This document shows positions 59,648-64,000 of a stretch of DNA of 64,000 nucleotides, piece after piece. This DNA is from Asaia bogorensis (GTDB lineage Bacteria; Pseudomonadota; Alphaproteobacteria; Acetobacterales; Acetobacteraceae): the NCBI GenBank assembly GCA_945869965.1, contig CAMBRC010000002.1:1-64000 (forward strand), given 5' to 3'. Positions within the stretch are counted from its first letter, which is position 1, and every line of letters begins with the position of its first letter. A model generated the notes under the pieces. The model saw only the letters and a program-made list of their open reading frames with translations, was not told the DNA's origin and did not search any database. Both the position numbers and the translations under genes were made by a program.

Positions 59648-60790
59648 TTAGGCCAGCCGCGCCCAGCCCTCGCTGGTCAGGTGGGCCGGGACTCCGCGGG
59701 CGATGGTGGCGACCAGGCGGGGGGCGGGGCCGGTGGCGTCGACGAGGACGAGGTCGCCGCGCTGGCCCGGGGCGATGGTGCCGCGATCGGCGAGGCCGGC
59801 GGCGGCGGCGGGGTTGGCGGCGACGAGGGCCCAGGCCTGGGCCAGGGTCAGGGTGCCGCGGGCGGCCAGGACGAAGGGGGCGCGCAGGAGGCAGGGGTAA
59901 AAGTAGTCGCTGCACAGGACGCGGCAGGTGCCGGCTTCGGCGAGGAGGGCGGCGGAGGCCCAGCCGAGATGGGATTTGCCGCGCACGACGTTGGGGGCGC
60001 CCATGGCTACCCAGTCGCCGGCGGCCCGCGCAGAAGCGCCAACTTCTTCCGCGATGGGGAATTCGCAGATTTGGGCGCCCTCGGCGCGGAAGGTGTTGCG
60101 GGTGGCGATGGTGTCGTCGTCATGGCTGGCCATGGGGATGCCGGCGGCGCGGGCGGCGGCGGCGATGCGGGATTGGGCGGCGGGGACTTCGGGGGCGCGG
60201 GCGCCGATGCTGGTGGCGAGGGTGCGGAAGGCGTCGAGATTCATGCCGGCGCGGTCGCTGTATTTGGCGGCCTTGGTGTCGTCGCCGAGGCGGGACAGGA
60301 TGGCGGGGGTGTGGTCGTTGAAGGCCAGCAGGTGGACGCGGCCGGCGGCGATGTCGGCGATGGCCATGTCCAGGGCGGCGAGGTTGTAGGCCTCCCAGCG
60401 CAGGTGGACGCGCATGTCGCAGGTCCAGGGGCGCGCGGCCAGGCCGTCGAGCATGGCGCGCCAGGCGTCGGCGCTGCGCAGGCCGGGTTCCCAGGAGAGG
60501 GTGACGCCGTGGAAGGCGGTGGTGATGCCGCAGGACAGGAGTTGGCGTTCGGTGTCCTCGAGGGCGAGGTCGGTGGGGAAGGCGATGCCGGGGCGGGGCT
60601 GGAACTGGCGTTCGAAGGCGTCGCCGTGGATGTCGATGATGCCGGGCAGGACGAGGAGGCCGCTGGCGTTGAGGGTGCGGGCGTCGGGGGCGGGGCCGGT
60701 GGCGATGCGGCCGTCGTGCAGCAGGAGGTCACCCTCGGTGAGAGAGCCTTCGGTCAGCACCTGGCCGCCGGTGATCCGTAATGGGCGCAT
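59648..60790 (-). CDS. phnM: Alpha-D-ribose 1-methylphosphonate 5-triphosphate diphosphatase
   Basis: 380 aa amidohydrolase-superfamily enzyme of the C-P lyase pathway; it removes pyrophosphate to give the PhnJ substrate. Markers: LPGIIDIHGDAFERQFQPRP (metal ligands), 'ITTAFHGVTLSWEPGLRS', FNDHTPA, 'ASHDDDTIATR' and APNVVRGKSHLGW. It is on the opposite strand from phnGHIJ, downstream of phnF, so the two half-operons share control through the central promoter region. Confidence 0.95.
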   Translation of the reverse strand: MRPLRITGGQVLTEGSLTEGDLLLHDGRIATGPAPDARTLNASGLLVLPGIIDIHGDAFERQFQPRPGIAFPTDLALEDTERQLLSCGITTAFHGVTLSWEPGLRSADAWRAMLDGLAARPWTCDMRVHLRWEAYNLAALDMAIADIAAGRVHLLAFNDHTPAILSRLGDDTKAAKYSDRAGMNLDAFRTLATSIGARAPEVPAAQSRIAAAARAAGIPMASHDDDTIATRNTFRAEGAQICEFPIAEEVGASARAAGDWVAMGAPNVVRGKSHLGWASAALLAEAGTCRVLCSDYFYPCLLRAPFVLAARGTLTLAQAWALVAANPAAAAGLADRGTIAPGQRGDLVLVDATGPAPRLVATIARGVPAHLTSEGWARLA

Positions 60791-60817
60791 CTTCGTCTCT
60801 CCTGACTGCGTCTCGGC

Positions 60818-61588
60818 TCAGGGCTCGAAGACGATCTGCACGCGGGGGGTGGGATAGCGCGCGATGCCGAATTCGACCACCCGGCCTTCGGCGTCGATGT
60901 TGGTGTTCTCGCTGACCAGCAGGGGGCGGTTGCGGGCGAGTTGCAGGAGCGTTGCCTCCTGCTCGGTGGGCATGCGGGCGGAGACTCGGGTGGTTTGGCG
61001 GCGGTAATCGGCGACGCCGGATTGGGCCAGGGCGTCGGAGATGGAGACGGCGGTGCGCAGGGCGGCGAGGAGTTTGGGGAAGCGGGCGGCGGAGAAGTGA
61101 TGCAGGCCGACGCTGACCGGGCGGCCGTCGGCGAGGCCGAGGCGTTCGAGGCGGACGATCCTGGCGCCGGCGCGCAGGCCGAGGCCGGCGGCGACGGTGG
61201 TGTCGGCGGGCATTTCGCGCAGGTCGAGGGTGCGGCCGGAGGGTTCCTTGTTGTGGCGACGGATCCATTCGGAGAAGCGGGTGCGGGGGCCGATTGTGTA
61301 GTCCAGCACGTCCTCGGCGACGAAGCTGCCGCGGCCCTGTTCGACGCGGACCAGGCCGTTGCGGGAGAGTTCCTCCAGGGCGCGGCGGACGGTGTGGCGG
61401 TTGACGGCGAACTGGGCCGACATCTGCGCCTCAGTGGGCAGGCGGGCGCCGGGGGCCAGGGTGCCGGCGGTGATGTCCTGTTCCACTGCTTCGACGATGC
61501 GCCGCCAGAGGGCGACGCCGCGTTCGCCCAGGGCGCGGGCGGCCGTGTGGTGGCCAGAATCTGGCGGTGTCATCGGAAGTTCATCCAC
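60818..61588 (-). CDS. phnF: GntR/HutC-family phosphonate operon regulator
   Basis: 256 aa. The N-terminal winged helix 'LWRRIVEAVEQDITAGTLAPGARLPTEAQMSAQFAVNRHTVRRALEELSRNGLVRVEQGRGSFV' has the recognition helix NRHTVRRALEEL. The C-terminal UTRA ligand domain (about residues 110-250) is followed by 'YPTPRVQIVFEP'. PhnF represses phn genes when phosphate is ample. Start ATG 61588 or 61573 (MTPPDSG). Divergent from phnG with a 121-base control region containing repeated TGTCTAG sequences. Confidence 0.93.
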   Translation of the reverse strand: MDELPMTPPDSGHHTAARALGERGVALWRRIVEAVEQDITAGTLAPGARLPTEAQMSAQFAVNRHTVRRALEELSRNGLVRVEQGRGSFVAEDVLDYTIGPRTRFSEWIRRHNKEPSGRTLDLREMPADTTVAAGLGLRAGARIVRLERLGLADGRPVSVGLHHFSAARFPKLLAALRTAVSISDALAQSGVADYRRQTTRVSARMPTEQEATLLQLARNRPLLVSENTNIDAEGRVVEFGIARYPTPRVQIVFEP

Positions 61589-61627
61589 GCGGGGCCTTCA
61601 AACTGCGATGCCATGGGTGATCGCGGC

Positions 61628-61672
61628 TTGACGATAGCGCGGCGGAGCGGTAGCTGTCTAGTTGTCTAGATA
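61628..61672. promoter_or_regulatory. phn control region with candidate PhnF sites
   Basis: TTGACG (61628-61633) with TAGCTG 17 bases on is a possible plus-strand promoter for phnG. Two direct TGTCTAG elements (61655-61661 and 61663-61669) follow, the second extending to TTGTCTAGATAT. GntR/HutC-type repressors often bind TGTCTAGACA-like sites (from memory), so these are candidate operators. They would sit over or just after the -10 region. Confidence 0.5.
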
Positions 61673-61709
61673 TCTCATTCTCTCTACCTCCTTCTCCGGG
61701 AAGCCGCCG

Positions 61710-62165
61710 ATGCCCGAAACTGATACCGCCGCTCGGCAACGCTGGATGTCAGTGCTGGCGCGCGCCTCCGCCGATACGCTTGCCGAACTGCTGGAGGCTG
61801 GGCCGGCGCTGCCGGGCTGCACGGTGCTGCGCGGGCCGGAAAGCGGATTGGTGATGCTGCGCGGGCGGGCCGGGGGCGGCGGGGGGCCGTTCAACCTTGG
61901 GGAGATGTCGGTCACGCGGTGCACCGTGCGCAGCGCCGGCGGCTTTGTTGGCCACGCCTATGCCCAGGGGCGCTGCGCGCGCCAGGCGCGGTTGGCGGCC
62001 GAGTTGGATGCGGCGTTGCAGGACCCGGCGCTGCATGACGCGCTGGAGGCGGCGGTGGTGGCGCCGCTGGCTACGGCACAGCAGGCCGCGCGCGACGGAC
62101 AGGCGGCCCGGGCAGCGGCGACCCGCGTGCAGTTCTTCACCCTGGCCACGATGCGCAGCTCATGA
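61710..62165 (+). CDS. phnG: C-P lyase complex subunit PhnG
   Basis: 151 aa. It opens AARQRWMSVLARASADTLAELL, the PhnG helix, then 'RGPESGLVMLRGRAGGGGGPFNLGEMSVTRCTV' with the conserved PFNLGE-T-TRC block, and 'GHAYAQGRCARQARLAAELDA'. PhnG forms the core complex with PhnH, PhnI and PhnJ. The ATG at 61710 suits this N-terminus. Its TGA overlaps the phnH ATG (ATGA). Confidence 0.94.
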   Translation: MPETDTAARQRWMSVLARASADTLAELLEAGPALPGCTVLRGPESGLVMLRGRAGGGGGPFNLGEMSVTRCTVRSAGGFVGHAYAQGRCARQARLAAELDAALQDPALHDALEAAVVAPLATAQQAARDGQAARAAATRVQFFTLATMRSS

Positions 62166-62737
62166 GCCTCGATCTTCCCGGTTTTGCCGATCCCGTCGGC
62201 CAATCGCAATCGGCGTTTCGCGCGCTGCTCGATGCCATGTCGCGGCCCGGCACCATTCGCGATGCCGGGACGGGGCTGAGCCCGCCGGCGCCGCTCGATG
62301 CGGCGACGGCCGCCGTGCTGCTGACGCTGGTGGATGGCGACGCCAGGCTGTTCATTGGCCCGGAATGCGCGGCGGCGCGCGATTGGTTGGTTTTTCATTG
62401 CGGGACCGAGCCCTGTGCCGATCCGGCCGCCGCCGATTTCGTTGTCAGCACCACCCTGCCCGACTTCGGCACGCTGTCGTCCGGCAGCGACGAGGCGCCG
62501 GAGAGTTCGGCGACACTTGTGCTGCAGGTCGAGGCGCTTGGGCGCGGCACCGCCTGGCAGTTGACCGGGCCGGGGCTGGCGGCGCCGGCGACGCTTGCGG
62601 TCACCGGGCTGCCGGCGGATTTCGCCGTGCGCTGGGCGGCCAACCATGCGCTGTTTCCGCGCGGCGTTGATCTGGTGCTGTGCGCCGGTAGCCAGCTTGC
62701 GGCCATCCCGCGCACCGCGACCGTCACGGAGGCCTGA
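62162..62737 (+). CDS. phnH: C-P lyase complex subunit PhnH
   Basis: 191 aa. 'LPGFADPVGQSQSAFRALLDAMSRPG' is the conserved start of PhnH, followed by the pyridoxal-transferase-like beta domain (VLLTLVDGDARLFIG) and 'WAANHALFPRGVDLVLCAG' near the end. Translationally coupled to phnG through a 4-base overlap, and 4 bases upstream of phnI. Confidence 0.94.
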   Translation: MSLDLPGFADPVGQSQSAFRALLDAMSRPGTIRDAGTGLSPPAPLDAATAAVLLTLVDGDARLFIGPECAAARDWLVFHCGTEPCADPAAADFVVSTTLPDFGTLSSGSDEAPESSATLVLQVEALGRGTAWQLTGPGLAAPATLAVTGLPADFAVRWAANHALFPRGVDLVLCAGSQLAAIPRTATVTEA

Positions 62738-62741
62738 GGAC

Positions 62742-63821
62742 ATGGCATATGTTGCGGTCAAGGGCGGCGAACGCGCGATCGACAACGCCCATGCCTGGCT
62801 GGCCGAAGACCGGCGCGGCGACCCCGCGGTACCGGAGATCAGCCTGGCGCAAATCCAGCAGCAGCTGGGGCGCGCGGTCGATCGTGTGATGGCCGAGGGC
62901 GCGCTGTACGACCGTGAACTCGCGGCACTGGCGATCAAGCAGGCGCAGGGCGACCTGATCGAGGCGGCGTTCCTGTTGCGCGCCTATCGCACCACCCTGC
63001 CCCGCTTCGGCTATTCATCACCAGTGGACACCGCCGCGATGCGCATCCGGCGGCGGGTCTCGGCGGTCTACAAGGACCTGCCGGGCGGGCAGGTGCTGGG
63101 GCCGACCTACGACTACACCCACCGGCTGCTTGACTTCGCCCTTGCCGCCGAGGGCAAGCCCCTTGCCGCGGCGGCGCAAGCGCCGGCCGAGGACGCCACG
63201 ATGCCGCGCGTGTCCGATATCCTGCGCGGCGAGGACCTGATCGAGGGTGACGGCGCGCGCGACATCGGGCGCGAGCCCGGGGACCTGACGCGCGAGCCGC
63301 TGGCCTTTCCCGCGCCGCGCGATGTTCGGCTCCAGGCGCTCGCGCGCGGCGACGAGGGTTTCCTGCTGGCCATGGGCTATTCGACGCAGCGCGGCTGGGG
63401 CGGTTCCCACCCGTTCGTTGGCGAGGTCCGGGTGGGCGAGGTGGCGGTCGAGATCGTGCCGCCGGAGCTGGGCTTTGCCATCGATATCGGCGACGTCACC
63501 CTGACCGAATGCCAGATGGTCAACCAGTTCAAAGGCAGCAAGACCAAGCCGCCGCAGTTCACCCGCGGCTATGGCCTGGTGTTCGGGCACGCCGAGCGCA
63601 AGGCGATGGGGATGGCGTTGGTCGACCGGGCAATGCGCGCCGAGGAGTTCGGCGAGGAAGCGACGGCGCCGGCACAGAATGTCGAGTTCATGCTGTACCA
63701 CAGCGATAACATCGAGGGCACCGGGTTTGTGGAGCATCTCAAGCTGCCGCACTACGTGGATTTCCAGAGCGAGCTGGAGACCATTCGGCGGATGCGGCGC
63801 GAGGCGGAGGTTCCGGCATGA
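62742..63821 (+). CDS. phnI: C-P lyase complex subunit PhnI
   Basis: 359 aa, normal length. MAYVAVKGGERAIDNAH start, 'AVDRVMAEGALYDRELAALAIKQAQGD', 'RTTLPRFGYSSPVDTAAMRIRRRVSA', 'LAMGYSTQRGWGGSHPFVGE' and 'VEFMLYHSDNIEGTGFVEHLKLPHYVDF' all match PhnI, which with PhnG/H/L attaches the phosphonate to the ribose of ATP. GGAGG upstream. Normally phnJ follows almost at once; here a 150-base gap with an AT-rich repeat pair intervenes. Confidence 0.95.
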   Translation: MAYVAVKGGERAIDNAHAWLAEDRRGDPAVPEISLAQIQQQLGRAVDRVMAEGALYDRELAALAIKQAQGDLIEAAFLLRAYRTTLPRFGYSSPVDTAAMRIRRRVSAVYKDLPGGQVLGPTYDYTHRLLDFALAAEGKPLAAAAQAPAEDATMPRVSDILRGEDLIEGDGARDIGREPGDLTREPLAFPAPRDVRLQALARGDEGFLLAMGYSTQRGWGGSHPFVGEVRVGEVAVEIVPPELGFAIDIGDVTLTECQMVNQFKGSKTKPPQFTRGYGLVFGHAERKAMGMALVDRAMRAEEFGEEATAPAQNVEFMLYHSDNIEGTGFVEHLKLPHYVDFQSELETIRRMRREAEVPA

Positions 63822-63833
63822 GGAAGGAAGATT

Positions 63834-63949
63834 CTTCTTTTTGTGAACAAAAAGAAGCAAAAAAACTTCATCCATGGGACCGGGTCTCCATGGATAGGCC
63901 GGGCGCAAATGGACAAAGTTTTTTTGTTCTTTTTGTTCACAAAAAGAAC
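63834..63949. repeat. AT-rich hairpin repeats (family A), inverted pair between phnI and phnJ
   Basis: A reverse copy with perfect hairpin CTTCTTTTTGT-2-ACAAAAAGAAG (63834-63857) and tail CAAAAAAACTTCATCCATGG, and a forward copy with tail ATGGACAAAGTTTTTTTG and hairpin GTTCTTTTTGT-2-ACAAAAAGAAC (63926-63949). The pair is inserted within the phn operon. Confidence 0.85.
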
Positions 63950-63971
63950 GCTTCTTTTTGGATTTCTTTCA

Positions 63972-64000
63972 ATGACCGGCTATAATTTTGCGTATCTGGA
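63972..64000 (+). CDS. phnJ: Start of phnJ (C-P lyase), truncated by window end
   Basis: ATG at 63972 reads MTGYNFAYLD-like (MTGYNFAYL complete in the window), the conserved N-terminus of PhnJ, the radical-SAM enzyme that breaks the carbon-phosphorus bond. Position after phnI supports it. Only nine codons are visible. No Shine-Dalgarno sequence is evident just upstream (TTTCTTTCA), and the nearest upstream feature is a hairpin repeat. Confidence 0.85.

Overview
The window is a GC-rich (roughly two-thirds GC, GC-ending codons) stretch of an alphaproteobacterial chromosome. Gene content and order (argS-SPOR-nagZ-M50-scpA-scpB-tatB-tatC-serS; pcm-tolC-popZ-valS; erpA next to dgt; a PhnF-controlled phosphonate operon) fit Rhodospirillales, most likely Acetobacteraceae. 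This is a taxonomic inference; no rRNA gene is present. There is no phage, integrase, transposase, CRISPR array or obvious defence island. I read about 60 protein genes, one disrupted gene, three tRNAs and a dense set of non-coding repeats.

Layout. 1-8.9 kb: BacA-like ABC transporter, two SDR oxidoreductases, a CGNR regulator divergent from a VOC protein, DUF3237, LprI-like and DUF2189 proteins, and a chemoreceptor. 8.9-12.3 kb: YdhR-like monooxygenase, sugar-acid-type IlvD/Edd dehydratase and an OprB-like porin in one operon. 12.3-16.5 kb: membrane-anchored alpha/beta hydrolase, fatty acid desaturase with an MFS carrier, and a conserved proline-rich protein with a LexA-type box at its start. 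16.6-20.4 kb: TRAP transporter and a small secreted protein. 20.6-31.4 kb: ilvD, serine hydrolase, YbjN-like protein, DUF938 methyltransferase, mazG with a Gfo/Idh/MocA oxidoreductase, transglutaminase-like protein, DUF4864, DUF3179 and an M20 amidohydrolase. 31.6-46.1 kb: otsA, serS, then the housekeeping block tatC-tatB-scpB-scpA-M50-nagZ-EamA-SPOR-argS-dgt on the minus strand, with erpA and xth on the plus strand. 46.1-48.3 kb: a broken PEP-CTERM surface protein. 48.5-54.2 kb: valS, popZ-like, tolC, pcm. 54.3-58.1 kb: tRNA-Cys, hybrid histidine kinase, tRNA-Leu, tRNA-Asn. 58.1-64.0 kb: globin, APH-type kinase, phnM and phnF on the minus strand, divergent from phnG-phnH-phnI and the first codons of phnJ at the window edge.

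The most unusual content is non-coding. An AT-rich hairpin repeat, about 40 bases with a core like GTTCTTTTTT-2-AAAAAAGAAC and a GGAT(A/G)AAAGTTTTTTG tail, recurs 12 times in this GC-rich sequence. Copies occur as inverted pairs, as near-perfect inverted repeats around a whole SDR gene (3901-4790), and inside the phn operon between phnI and phnJ. A second, GC-rich double-hairpin repeat lies beside several operons. A 47-base perfect inverted repeat lies between tRNA-Leu and tRNA-Asn, and a 229-base repeat cluster with terminal inverted repeats lies at 27.5-27.7 kb. Two genes (tatB and the globin) carry short duplications of their own start regions whose length is not a multiple of three, each creating a decoy mini-ORF.

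Functionally, the window combines core cell biology (chromosome condensation, Tat export, polarity, aminoacylation, Fe-S assembly, nucleotide sanitation) with nutrient scavenging: phosphonate C-P lyase, TRAP uptake and sugar-acid catabolism.
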